Counted from the stretch's first letter, positions 1 through 7,529 are shown. The stretch is DNA of 21,189 nt from CAZHMB01 sp964533515 (GCA_964533515.1 CAZHMB010000010.1:1-21189); one strand, 5' to 3'. The notes: a model not told the origin generated them from the sequence alone. A program made the numbers and translations.

Positions 1-2
1 TT

Positions 3-566
3 CAAGCAACTAACGGTCGCGGGGGGCAAGTTTCAGGAGATGTGAATATCTGGGTTGATGAAAATCGGACTGGAAAAGTTAAAGCCCTTCCAGATAAATA
101 TTCTTCCTTCGGGGGATGGACGGGGACTACCACTTCTGGAGAAGAAGATCTGAATGTTGTAATGAAGCAACCCCATAATGTAACAGCAAATTTCATTCCA
201 ATGTTAACTTCAAATGGAACGCCTTATGCATGGCTTGCAGGATTCGGTTTAACAAATGGGTTTGAACACGAGGATGGATTAGACCAGGATGGCGATCGAG
301 CTTTTACTTGGCAAGAACATGTTGCAGATACTTGCCCTACAAACAGCGACGATGTTTTTTCTATGTCAGTTAATAGAACTGCTGTTGATTTGCATAATAC
401 TTCAACTGAAAGAATTTATGGGGTTAAAGGAAGACCAAATTTATCTGAGGGAACTTGGCAAGAATATATTGGAGGATTCACCGGCAATGATGGAACTGTT
501 TCTGTCGAATTGAATGATGGAGATAATTTTTATGAGGGAACAGTTAGTAAACCTAGCGAAGAATAG
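3..566 (+). CDS. C-terminal part of a secreted repeat protein (5' end outside window)
   Basis: The reading frame is already open at base 3 and ends at the TAG at 564-566, so the protein starts upstream of the window. A GTG at 42 lies inside the frame and is not the start. The visible part has two pieces. The first is a short beta-type repeat ending in GGWTG...NVTANF, the pattern of Listeria/Bacteroides-type surface repeats (InlB-like or 'divergent bacterial repeat'). The second, beginning near TSNGTPYAWLAGFGLTNGF, contains a 12-residue calcium-loop pattern (D-Q-D-G-D-x-A-x-x-W-Q-E) followed by ADTCPTNSDD, like the EF-hand/thrombospondin-type-3 segments at the C-terminus of many bacterial exported proteins. 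I infer an extracellular adhesin or structural protein with a calcium-binding module. The enzymatic or binding part, if any, is outside the window. The bacterial look suggests transfer. Confidence 0.8.
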   Translation, partial: QATNGRGGQVSGDVNIWVDENRTGKVKALPDKYSSFGGWTGTTTSGEEDLNVVMKQPHNVTANFIPMLTSNGTPYAWLAGFGLTNGFEHEDGLDQDGDRAFTWQEHVADTCPTNSDDVFSMSVNRTAVDLHNTSTERIYGVKGRPNLSEGTWQEYIGGFTGNDGTVSVELNDGDNFYEGTVSKPSEE

Positions 567-586
567 TTCATCTTAGCAATTTTATT

Positions 587-613
587 TATATGTATGTATA
601 TGTATGTATATAG
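587..613. repeat. 10-bp tandem repeat (TATATGTATG)n
   Basis: The unit TATATGTATG occurs at 587-596 and 597-606, followed by a partial third unit (TATATA). It lies directly after the first gene and just before the TATA box of the next. It may be a simple AT-rich spacer or part of a termination region; nothing further is visible. Confidence 0.7.
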
Positions 614-618
614 AAATA

Positions 619-626
619 TTTAAAAG
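619..626 (+). promoter_or_regulatory. TATA box for the RHH gene
   Basis: TTTAAAAG lies about 25 bases ahead of the ATG at 648. In archaea transcription starts about 25 bases downstream of the TATA box, so the message is expected to be leaderless or nearly so. No ribosome binding site precedes 648, which fits. Confidence 0.5.
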
Positions 627-647
627 ACAGGAAAACATGTATATTTT

Positions 648-794
648 ATGACTAATAAGAAAGTAACTCTTAGTTTGAAAGAAGAAGTTTATGATAAATT
701 CAAGGACCATTGCAATGAAAATGCTATTATGTTATCTAAGAAAGTTGAGATTTTTATGAAAGAGTTTTTGGAGGAAAATGAAGGTGAAAAATAA
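648..794 (+). CDS. small ribbon-helix-helix (CopG/Arc-like) DNA-binding protein, 48 aa
   Basis: This short frame reads MTNKKVTLSLKEEVYDKFKD and continues to a stop at 792-794. The pattern is that of a minimal ribbon-helix-helix domain: a basic N-terminus, an alternating beta strand (KVTLSL), helix 1 starting with KEEVYDKFK, a turn (NENAIMLS) and helix 2 (KKVEIFMKEFLEE). Known members dimerise through the strand and are operator-binding repressors. The gene has its own TATA box 25 bases upstream. Its last 17 bases overlap the start of the next gene at 778, whose ribosome binding site (GGAGG, 770-774) lies inside this gene, so the two are probably translated together. It may autoregulate the operon. 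Its target and whether it pairs with a toxin are not visible; no toxin-like gene follows it. Confidence 0.72.
   Translation: MTNKKVTLSLKEEVYDKFKDHCNENAIMLSKKVEIFMKEFLEENEGEK
770..774 (+). promoter_or_regulatory. ribosome binding site GGAGG inside the RHH gene
   Basis: GGAGG is followed three bases later by the ATG at 778. It sits within the coding sequence of the upstream 48-aa protein, which supports both the start at 778 and translational coupling. Confidence 0.6.
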
Positions 795-2118
795 ATTAAT
801 GCTGTTTTTGATATTTGGAATGTTTTTGATTAATGGAAGTCTCATTTTTGCAGGAGAATTAAATTTAGAGATTCGTGCCCAAGTAAATCATCACGATACA
901 AGTTTTACTGCATTGACAAATACCAACGCGGTAGATGGCTTGGATAATTATGATGCAAGATTCAAGGAACCTCCGGAAACGAACTATTCTTATTTAGTTT
1001 CTGTTGTTTCTAGTACCGGTCTTGTTATAGATGCATGGGATGCCACAAGTAATTGGAATGATTCCCGGACTATTCTCTTGAAATATTTTGCAGAAGAAGA
1101 AAGCGGAACTTTAGATTTTACTTGGGATTCTTCAGACGTCGCTAGTTTGTATACTGCAACGCTATATGATTATGGAGATGATTCTACAAGAACAAATCAA
1201 GAAGGCAGTAGCGTGAATATGTCTGATGATAGTTCTCTTAGCGTAACTAATTCAGCAGCGAATCGTTATTTGTCTCTGGTTATCAATTATTCTCAGTACT
1301 ATTGTGGAGATGGAATATGCAATGCAAGTTTAGGGGAGACTTGTTCTAGTTGTTCAGGGGATTGTGGGGTATGTACTTCAAGTTCTTCAAGTTCGGGAAG
1401 TTCAGGGGGCGGAGGGGACCCATTAACTATTTCAATGGTCTTAGAAATGCCGGAATCCTTGACTGTCGAAGAAAGCGGAGTTATTGAAATTCCTTTTGTT
1501 TTGAAAAATGATGGGGGCGCTTCATTAACTAGGATATCCCTGAATAGTTATGTAAAAGTTGACGGAGAAATATCTTCGGATTTAGAATGGAGATTTTCGC
1601 AGGAGAGTTTTGATTATCTTAATTCAGGAGATGAAAAAAATTTAACTTATTTCCTGACAATTTCTAGTGGAGATCTTGAAGTTTATCAAGTTTTTGTAAA
1701 TGTTTCTTCTGAAATTCCAGAATATCTAATAGAAGAGAGTGTGTTTCTAAATTTTATTGGGAAAAATGAATTGGGAATTTTAAAGACAATTGTTTTTACA
1801 GAAGGGATGATTAATGAAAACGCAGAATGTTACGAATTAAGGGGTTTGCTTGAAGAAGCAAGGACTGCTTTTGATAGCGGAGAAAATTTTGAAGCTTTGA
1901 AAAAAGCACAAGAAGCATTAGAAGCTTGTCAAGATGCAATTGATAGTGAAAAAGCTCCTAGTTATTTTGAAAGAGAAGAAACAAAAATTTTAGCTTATCT
2001 ATCACTTGGATTTGGAGTTGCTTTATTATTAGGTATCGCTTTTAATATTTATAGAGTATTTAGGTTTAGATATTTGTCTAAGAAGAGAAGACATAAATTA
2101 AATGCAAAAAGTAAATAG
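778..2118 (+). CDS. exported, C-terminally membrane-anchored Cys-rich protein
   Basis: The 446-aa product starts with a clear signal peptide (KVKNK, then a hydrophobic run to about residue 25). An extracellular region follows, in which residues 50-66 (AVDGLDNYDARFKEPPE) resemble a segment common in secreted bacterial proteins. A compact Cys motif comes next (C176, C181, C189, C192, C196, C199 in CGDGICNASLGETCSSCSGDCGVC-type spacing), then a Ser/Gly linker (200-213), a beta-sandwich-like stretch around residues 215-330 that looks like CARDB/BACON-type adhesion folds, a charged helical region (345-395) and one C-terminal TM helix (about 404-425) with a basic cytoplasmic tail. Topology is outside with a C-terminal anchor. 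It lies just before the MoxR-DUF58-VWA operon and may be a surface partner of it (inference). No enzymatic motif is visible. Confidence 0.8.
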   Translation: MKVKNKLMLFLIFGMFLINGSLIFAGELNLEIRAQVNHHDTSFTALTNTNAVDGLDNYDARFKEPPETNYSYLVSVVSSTGLVIDAWDATSNWNDSRTILLKYFAEEESGTLDFTWDSSDVASLYTATLYDYGDDSTRTNQEGSSVNMSDDSSLSVTNSAANRYLSLVINYSQYYCGDGICNASLGETCSSCSGDCGVCTSSSSSSGSSGGGGDPLTISMVLEMPESLTVEESGVIEIPFVLKNDGGASLTRISLNSYVKVDGEISSDLEWRFSQESFDYLNSGDEKNLTYFLTISSGDLEVYQVFVNVSSEIPEYLIEESVFLNFIGKNELGILKTIVFTEGMINENAECYELRGLLEEARTAFDSGENFEALKKAQEALEACQDAIDSEKAPSYFEREETKILAYLSLGFGVALLLGIAFNIYRVFRFRYLSKKRRHKLNAKSK

Positions 2119-2132
2119 ATTAAAATAAAACA

Positions 2133-2140
2133 TTTAAAAA
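2133..2140 (+). promoter_or_regulatory. TATA box for the moxR operon
   Basis: TTTAAAAA stands about 40 bases ahead of the ATG at 2177, giving a predicted start of transcription near 2160. The short leader then carries a GAGGAG ribosome binding site at 2168-2173. The operon can therefore be transcribed separately from the upstream surface-protein gene. Confidence 0.4.
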
Positions 2141-2176
2141 CATAAGATAATTAAATAAATTGTAAAAGAGGAGAAA

Positions 2177-3277
2177 ATGGCAGGTAAAAAAAAGAAGAGG
2201 TTTGTGCGAAATAAGAAAACGGTTTTGAGAGTATCTAGAAAGAGTTCTGATGAGAAAAATATAAGGAAAGTTTTTTTTAATCCACGAGATTTTAATGAAA
2301 ATCGTCCTAGCAAATCTAAGGTAAAGGAATATTCAGATAAACTTAATCTAGTTAAAAAAGAAATATCAAAGGCAGTTATTGGACAAGATATGGTTGTGAG
2401 TTCTTTGTTAAGAGCACTAATTGCTAATGGGCATGTCCTTGTAGAAGGTGTTCCAGGAATTGCAAAAACTTTGATTATAAGGATTTTAAGCGAAGTTAGT
2501 GGAAATGATGTTAAAAGAATACAATTTACGGTTGATTTGCTTCCAACAGACATAGTTGGTTTGACATTTTATAGGGAATCGGGGTCTGGAGGAAGTTTTG
2601 AGGTTGTTAAGGGACCAATTTTTGCAAACTTTTTAATTGCAGATGAGATCAATAGAAGTCCCCCTAAGACACAATCTGCTTTGTTAGAGGCAATGCAGGA
2701 AAAACAAGTTACAATTGGCAGAGAGACTTTTAAGTTACCAAACCCTTTTTTTGTAATGGCAACGCAAAACCCTCTTGAGCAAGCTGGAGTTTATTCTTTA
2801 CCTGAAGCACAACTAGACCGGTTTTTGTTTAAATTATTGATTGGATATCCAAAACCAGGGGAAGAAAAATTAATTATGGATTGCAATATCGATTTGAATA
2901 AAGTAGAGGATTTTAATTTAAAGAAAGTTATCTCTCCTAAAATAATAATAGAAATGCAAAATGTTGTTAAACAGGTTTATTTGGGTGATAAAGTTAAAGA
3001 TTATATAATCGATATTGTTGGAAAAACAAGAAGCAAGGACAGGAGCTATAGCAAATATATTGAATGGGGGGTTTCGCCTAGAGCAAGTATCGGATTGTAT
3101 ATAGCAAGTAAGGCAGAGGCTTTAATGCAAGGAAGGAATTATGTTAGGCCACAGGATGTTAAGGTTGTTGCTAAAGATATTTTAAGACATAGGATAATCT
3201 TAAGTTATGAAGCCGAGGCCGAAAAGATAACTCCCGATAAAATTATCGATAAGATATTAGACGAAACACCTTCTTAA
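2177..3277 (+). CDS. MoxR-family AAA+ ATPase
   Basis: This is a 366-aa AAA+ ATPase of the MoxR clade. Walker A is GVPGIAKT (91-98, the typical MoxR form), Walker B is LIADE followed by INRSPPKTQSALLEAMQE (153-174), sensor 1 is ATQNP (195-199), and the arginine-finger region is EAQLDRF (210-216). A basic extension of about 50 residues precedes the core and is unusual. MoxR ATPases act as chaperone-like remodelers and are nearly always encoded with DUF58 and VWA proteins, as here. The next gene starts one base after its stop. The start is supported by GAGGAG six to nine bases upstream. The role is assembly or activation of a membrane or surface complex; the client is unknown. Confidence 0.93.
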   Translation: MAGKKKKRFVRNKKTVLRVSRKSSDEKNIRKVFFNPRDFNENRPSKSKVKEYSDKLNLVKKEISKAVIGQDMVVSSLLRALIANGHVLVEGVPGIAKTLIIRILSEVSGNDVKRIQFTVDLLPTDIVGLTFYRESGSGGSFEVVKGPIFANFLIADEINRSPPKTQSALLEAMQEKQVTIGRETFKLPNPFFVMATQNPLEQAGVYSLPEAQLDRFLFKLLIGYPKPGEEKLIMDCNIDLNKVEDFNLKKVISPKIIIEMQNVVKQVYLGDKVKDYIIDIVGKTRSKDRSYSKYIEWGVSPRASIGLYIASKAEALMQGRNYVRPQDVKVVAKDILRHRIILSYEAEAEKITPDKIIDKILDETPS

Positions 3278-3278
3278 A

Positions 3279-4175
3279 ATGCAACGAAAATTTAAAATAG
3301 ACTTTCTAGAAAAAGTTGCAGAATTTAGATCTGCTATGAGAGATAAACTCTTAGTTAGGACAACTTTTTATAAAAGAATTTTTGGAGGAAAAGGAATGGA
3401 ATTTGATTCATTTAGAAGATATAGTCCTGGAGAGGATGCAAGTAGAATAGATTGGAAAGCAAGTGTTAAATCAAAAATTCCTTTGGTAAGAGAATATATA
3501 GAAGAAAGAGATTTAAGGGTTTTTTTCCTAATTGATGTGGGGGATAACATGGTTTTTGGTTCGGGAGATAAATTAAAAATGTCTTTCGCAGGAGAGTTAG
3601 TCGCAGCAATTTCCCATTTAATTCTTTCCTCAGGAGACGGTATTGGTTATGCCTTGTATAGCGAGAATATAAAAAGAATGCAGGGATTTGGTGGGGGGAT
3701 GAAAACTTTTTACGGTTTTATGAACGATTTGCAAGAGATTAAAAACTATGGCGGAAAATCAGATTTAAAAACTGCCTTGGATTTTGTTGCCCCAAGATTA
3801 AAAAAAGCATCCACAGTTTTTATAATTTCGGATTTTTTAAATTGTGATCAAGAAACCTTAAACACTCTGAAAAGATTTATGCAAAACTATGAGACCATTG
3901 GGATTATGGTTAGAGATCCTGTGGATAATGAAATGCCGAATCTTGATGAAGAAGTTATTGTGGAAGATATCTATACCGGGGAACAGATGATAGTTAACCC
4001 TAAATTAATTGAGCACGAGTATGGTGAAAAAGTTGATAGGCAAAAGGAATTGATAGGGGGTGTTTTTACTAAGTCGAGAGGGGATTTAATAGAATTAGAA
4101 ACCAACAAGGATTTTGTGTATTTGCTTGCAGCTTTTCTAAAAAGAAGAACTAAAAACAGGAGGGAAATAATATGA
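3279..4175 (+). CDS. DUF58 domain protein of the MoxR-VWA operon
   Basis: The 298-aa product carries the DUF58 signature: FDSFRRYSPGEDASRIDWKA (42-61), then PLVREYIEERD (68-78) and a degenerate VWA-like fold beginning with FFLIDVGDNM (82-91). In the second half, FIISDF marks the equivalent of the central metal-site strand. No membrane segment is visible, so it is probably cytoplasmic or peripheral. It starts one base after moxR and its stop overlaps the next start (ATGA at 4172-4175), so the three are one translationally coupled operon. DUF58 proteins are thought to bridge MoxR and the membrane VWA protein; the biochemical role is not established. Confidence 0.9.
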   Translation: MQRKFKIDFLEKVAEFRSAMRDKLLVRTTFYKRIFGGKGMEFDSFRRYSPGEDASRIDWKASVKSKIPLVREYIEERDLRVFFLIDVGDNMVFGSGDKLKMSFAGELVAAISHLILSSGDGIGYALYSENIKRMQGFGGGMKTFYGFMNDLQEIKNYGGKSDLKTALDFVAPRLKKASTVFIISDFLNCDQETLNTLKRFMQNYETIGIMVRDPVDNEMPNLDEEVIVEDIYTGEQMIVNPKLIEHEYGEKVDRQKELIGGVFTKSRGDLIELETNKDFVYLLAAFLKRRTKNRREII

Positions 4176-5092
4176 TTTTTTTTGAGAACGTTCAATATCT
4201 TTTTTTGTTACTAATTATACCTTTGTTTATTTTTTTCCACATTATATCTATTCGTGGGTCTAAAAAGCGGGCGATTAAGTTTGCGAACTTTGAAGCAATA
4301 TCGCAGATTAAAGGTGTTGAGATTTTCTCTAGAAATTTAACTTTATTGTATTTGTATATTATCCTTGCGGTTTTGCTTATTTTTACTGTTTCTGGAATGT
4401 CTTATACGAAAGAGGTAGAAGTAAGTAATGCAGGTTTTGTTTTTGCTATTGATGCTTCTGGAAGTATGGGTGCCAGAGATATTGAGCCCAGTAGATTGGA
4501 GGCAGCTAAGAATCTCGGATTGGATTTTTTAGATATTGTTCCAGAAAAAACCTCTATTGGAGTTATTTCCTTTTCTTCAAGGTCTTTTATACATACAGAA
4601 ATGACAGAAGATAAGATTAAAATTTCTAATTCTTTTAAAAGTATTACCTTGCAAGATTATACTGGGACGGATATGCTTGATGCAATAACAACCTCAATTG
4701 ATATTCTAGAAGGAAGTAATGAAGGAAAGATAATCCTTATTAGTGATGGTGGATTAAATATAAATACTATTGAGCAAGTTATTGTCTATGCAAAGAGTAA
4801 TAATGTTGAGATATTTGCATTGAGCGTTGGAAATGGTGAAGAAAGCGCGGATATTGGGGGGGCAGAGTTTAAAAATTCTCAGGAGGCCTTAAAACTAATA
4901 GCAGAAAATACTGGGGGGAAATATTATCTTGTTGAAGAACCAGAAAAATTTTATGAGGCTATAAATAATCTTTTACTTGTTTCCAAAAGAAGTGATGCGA
5001 TAGATATTTCAATGTACCTTTTATTTGCTTCTATTAGTTTGTTAATAATTCTTTTCATTCTTCATAATACAAGATATCGGATTTTACCATAA
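4172..5092 (+). CDS. membrane VWA-domain protein, BatA-like
   Basis: The 306-aa product has the BatA layout: TM helices near the N-terminus (about 9-27 and 58-76), a von Willebrand A domain facing outward (88-265) and a C-terminal TM helix (about 282-300). The metal-ion-dependent adhesion site is intact: D94-x-S96-x-S98 in AIDASGSMG, a Thr in YTGTDMLDAI and an Asp in LISDGG. A GGAGGG ribosome binding site lies inside the end of the DUF58 gene. Known relatives (Bat proteins of Bacteroides and others) form membrane complexes with MoxR and DUF58 proteins. Here there is one VWA protein and no second Bat-type VWA or TPR gene. The T-rich stretch after the stop (5093-5110) probably ends the transcript. 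Confidence 0.9.
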   Translation: MIFFENVQYLFLLLIIPLFIFFHIISIRGSKKRAIKFANFEAISQIKGVEIFSRNLTLLYLYIILAVLLIFTVSGMSYTKEVEVSNAGFVFAIDASGSMGARDIEPSRLEAAKNLGLDFLDIVPEKTSIGVISFSSRSFIHTEMTEDKIKISNSFKSITLQDYTGTDMLDAITTSIDILEGSNEGKIILISDGGLNINTIEQVIVYAKSNNVEIFALSVGNGEESADIGGAEFKNSQEALKLIAENTGGKYYLVEEPEKFYEAINNLLLVSKRSDAIDISMYLLFASISLLIILFILHNTRYRILP

Positions 5093-5128
5093 TTTTTAAT
5101 CTTTTTTAATTAACTTAAGTAGAAGTTC

Positions 5129-5965
5129 TTATATTCTAAATGTTATGTCTAACTTTGGTAGATTTACTTCCATGTTTGAGATGTTTTTTTCCGAAAATTT
5201 TAATTTTGATAATAATTCGTTCGTATTTTTTGAATAAATATCTAAATATAATATATTATCTTCAAAAGTCTTTTTAAAAGTTATATTTTCTCTTAAAGCA
5301 CATTCTGTTTTTATTATCCTTTTTGGCAGACAAGAGTTTAGGTCTATACAAATTCGTTCTTTAAATCCATTGAAAGAGAGGTTGTCTTGCATTATTTGGT
5401 TTATAGAATAATTAGCTTTACATGGGCTCTCTTCGCTGCATATAAATTCTGGCAAGCAAGCTTCTTGATTCTTTGATTCCGATTGGAATTTTCCTGGAGA
5501 AACTCTTTGAATACTTTCTATTATTGTTGAAATGAACCCCCTTTGTTCATCAGAAAAATATTCTTTATTCGAATCTCTTAAAATTGTAAAGTTATAATTT
5601 TCTATATTTTCAAGGGAGGATTCCTCTGAAGTATTTCTTGAGTTTTCATGGGGGTATAGAATCTCTTGATCTTTATTTTCTAAACTTGAAAGTTTTTTTA
5701 ATTTATTTGGTGACTCTTCTGTTATTTCTTTATCTTGCCATTTTACCAAGTATTTTGCCCTTAGCAAGTTTATTCCATTAATGATGCCTATTTTTGTTCC
5801 TTCTTCATTTTCTTTGTATACAAATTCTCCAGATTTAAATTTGAAATAAGAATTGGTTAATATTAAACTAAGAATGATCAATACCATTAGTGTTAGAGTT
5901 AAGATTATTGGTTTTTTATTCTGGTACAAAAGCGATTTTTTCCTCACTTCTTTTGGCTTTTTCAT
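5129..5965 (-). CDS. single-TM protein with a six-Cys extracellular domain, unknown function
   Basis: I do not recognise the family. The 278-aa product has a basic N-terminus, one TM helix (about 20-39) and a large Glu/Asn/Ser-rich outside region. Six cysteines (170, 176, 182, 206, 212, 222) are spaced C-x5-C-x5-C-x23-C-x5-C-x9-C, a divergent form of the thrombospondin-1-like pattern (CxPxWxC..C...R.C.D...C...C) common in surface proteins of DPANN archaea. It ends with a beta-rich tail. The gene faces the VWA gene tail to tail with a 36-base gap and shares a divergent promoter region with the gene at 6070. A TATA-like AAATTTAAATAA (minus strand, about 5985-5995) lies about 25 bases ahead of its start. 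A part in the neighbouring MoxR system is possible but unproven. Confidence 0.75.
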   Translation of the reverse strand: MKKPKEVRKKSLLYQNKKPIILTLTLMVLIILSLILTNSYFKFKSGEFVYKENEEGTKIGIINGINLLRAKYLVKWQDKEITEESPNKLKKLSSLENKDQEILYPHENSRNTSEESSLENIENYNFTILRDSNKEYFSDEQRGFISTIIESIQRVSPGKFQSESKNQEACLPEFICSEESPCKANYSINQIMQDNLSFNGFKERICIDLNSCLPKRIIKTECALRENITFKKTFEDNILYLDIYSKNTNELLSKLKFSEKNISNMEVNLPKLDITFRI

Positions 5966-6060
5966 AATTTTACCTAGTAAAGTAGTTATTTAAATTTTGT
6001 TGGTTGGATTAAAAAAGGAATAAAAACTTTTTTATACTCATTAAAGCTTGTTTTAATGAA

Positions 6061-6067
6061 GAGGTGA
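6061..6067 (+). promoter_or_regulatory. ribosome binding site GAGGTGA deciding the start at 6070
   Basis: GAGGTGA followed by two bases and ATG. The same spacing occurs before 2177 (GAGGAGA-AA-ATG) and 15221 (GAGGTTA-AA-ATG), so ATG 6070 is preferred over the in-frame GTG at 6064, which lies inside the site. Confidence 0.6.
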
Positions 6068-6069
6068 AT

Positions 6070-6801
6070 ATGTTAAGTTTAGAAAGTATCTTTGGTGAAT
6101 CCATGGATGAATTAATTTTGAGGGTATATTTTTATAGAGAATACTGTATGATTTTTGGTGTTCTATTGCTGGTTTGTGTTGTGGTGGCTTTATTTTTTAT
6201 ATTTAGATCAAAATTAAAGCAAAGAAAGAAAAGATCTGAAGAGTGGAGAAAAATAGAATTAAAAAGAAAGATGGGTTTTTTTCAAAGAAAAAGTTCTATT
6301 AGTCCAAATAAAGATCTTTTAATTTTAGGAGATTTTTCTAAGGATTTTTTCAAAAAATATCTAAGAGAGGATAAGGAGTTAACATTTGAAGAACTTGCTA
6401 AAAAGCTTGAAGAAAAAAACAAAAGGAAAATTGCAAGGGTTGCGAGGGTTTTAGATAGAGAAATTTACTCTGGAAACAGCATTGGTATACCGGGGTACCT
6501 TGTTTTAAGGGCCGATGTTTTTCAGGTTATAAAAAATCTTGATTTTGAAGAATTTATTGATTTTGAAGAATATGATGATGCTCTTTTCAAGAAGCAGTTA
6601 AAAAGAGAGAGAAAGATTAGGGAGAAAATAGAGAAAAACAAAAAGAAGAAAATAAAGACTAAACAAAAAGAGAAAAAAGATTCTAAAAAATTCCCTAAAG
6701 AGATTTCTAAAAGAAAAACTAAAATACTTAGGATTAAAAAAAAGAATGTTAAAAAGAAAAATTTCACTAGAAAAAAGAAGAACAAAAAGAAGAGGAAATA
6801 A
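6070..6801 (+). CDS. single-TM protein with a strongly basic cytoplasmic tail
   Basis: The 243-aa product has a short outside N-terminus, one TM helix (27-45) and a cytoplasmic part. Residues 83-140 look like a small helical domain (DFSKDFFKKYLREDKELTFEELAKKL, then REIYSGNSIGI), a pattern I associate with small membrane proteins that accompany surface genes in DPANN archaea; this is recollection, not a search result. From about residue 175 to the end, more than half of the residues are Lys or Arg. Such a tail could bind nucleic acid, ribosomes or acidic lipid heads. The coding DNA there is very A-rich. It stands alone between divergent and downstream promoters. Function unknown. Confidence 0.75.
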   Translation: MLSLESIFGESMDELILRVYFYREYCMIFGVLLLVCVVVALFFIFRSKLKQRKKRSEEWRKIELKRKMGFFQRKSSISPNKDLLILGDFSKDFFKKYLREDKELTFEELAKKLEEKNKRKIARVARVLDREIYSGNSIGIPGYLVLRADVFQVIKNLDFEEFIDFEEYDDALFKKQLKRERKIREKIEKNKKKKIKTKQKEKKDSKKFPKEISKRKTKILRIKKKNVKKKNFTRKKKNKKKRK

Positions 6802-6863
6802 TAATTATAAGGGAACTGTTAGCAAGCCATAAACCTTATTAATCTCCTAACTTTTATTTTAAT

Positions 6864-7466
6864 ATGAAACATATAGTTTATTTTTCAAGCTCAGCGGTTA
6901 CTTCTGGAAAAGCGTTGTCTGGAAAAGATGCGAATTTGATGAAAGCAGGAAGAATGGATATTGCTATCCATATTGTTATAGCTTCGCTGTTTTTGTCGCA
7001 TGAAGCGAGAGAGGATGTTAAATTACATCTTGTTTTTTATGGTATGCCTGATCCCCCGAAACATATTGAAATCTCGATAAAAGAAGGTTTAGATATTAGT
7101 AAGAAAGATATCGCGGGGTTAATCAAGAGGGCACTGTATAAATATTCTGAGGGAAAAAAGACAGAAGTTTTTCCGGGTGTTTTTATAGAGAAGAAAAGTT
7201 TTTTGAAAGTTGTTGAAGAATTGCAAGACGAGGGCAAGGATGTTTTTATTTTAGATAAGAAAGGAAAGGACATAAGGGACATTAAACTTTCTAAAGAGAA
7301 GGATTGTGTTTTTGTTCTTGGGGATCAAGATGGCCTACCTGAAAAAGAAACTAAACGATTGATTAAAAGTCAAGGTGTTGAAAAAGTTTCTGTCGGCCCG
7401 AAGATGTATTTTGCTTCACAGACTGCTGTTATTTTGAATAATGAATTGGATAGAAGAGGGGTTTGA
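6864..7466 (+). CDS. trmY: TrmY, tRNA (pseudouridine(54)-N1)-methyltransferase
   Basis: The 200-aa product matches the archaeal TrmY family along its length: N-terminal VYFSSSAVTSGKA, LMKAGRMDIAIHIVIASLFLS (26-46), and the SPOUT-fold trefoil-knot SAM site CVFVLGDQDGLPEKE (148-162) and VSVGPKMYFASQTAVILNNELDRRG (175-199). It methylates N1 of pseudouridine 54 in the T-loop of tRNAs, giving m1-pseudouridine in place of bacterial m5U; the pseudouridine is made by Pus10, not in this window. Length is normal for the family. The ATG at 6864 has no ribosome binding site; transcription probably starts close to it. A repeat element (7483-7529) lies just after it. Confidence 0.95.
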   Translation: MKHIVYFSSSAVTSGKALSGKDANLMKAGRMDIAIHIVIASLFLSHEAREDVKLHLVFYGMPDPPKHIEISIKEGLDISKKDIAGLIKRALYKYSEGKKTEVFPGVFIEKKSFLKVVEELQDEGKDVFILDKKGKDIRDIKLSKEKDCVFVLGDQDGLPEKETKRLIKSQGVEKVSVGPKMYFASQTAVILNNELDRRGV

Positions 7467-7482
7467 TTATTTTTATTTTAAA

Positions 7483-7529
7483 GATTCCCACTACTAGTTT
7501 CAGCAAAGCTGAAAAACCCGCCCTTTTCC
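7483..7529 (+). repeat. dispersed hairpin repeat, copy A
   Basis: This starts GATTCCCACTACTAG, continues with a perfect 7-bp stem (TTTCAGC 7498-7504 with GCTGAAA 7508-7514, loop AAA) and ends AACCCGCCCTTTTCC. Copies B (11163) and C (12178) share the flanks CCCACTA and CCCGCCCTTTT. It lies between the convergent ends of trmY and the release-factor gene. The sequence after it (TCTACAC, then TCCGCCCCAAA ending near 7552) is also shared with copy C. Confidence 0.75.

Noticed and set aside
42..566. Complete gene starting at GTG 42
   Set aside because: The frame is open to the window edge and the sequence before 42 (QATNGRGGQVSGD) continues the domain, so the gene is partial.
587..613. CRISPR-like or iteron array
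   Set aside because: It is only 2.6 copies of a 10-base AT unit without spacers; no CRISPR array or replication origin is visible in the window.
6522..6785. Leftward Phe/Leu-rich frame
   Set aside because: It is the reverse complement of the Lys-rich tail of the gene at 6070; apparent membrane segments come from A-rich DNA read backwards.
7483..7529. Simple terminator hairpin for trmY
   Set aside because: The T-run is not adjacent to the stem, and two similar copies lie between divergent promoters where no rightward gene ends.
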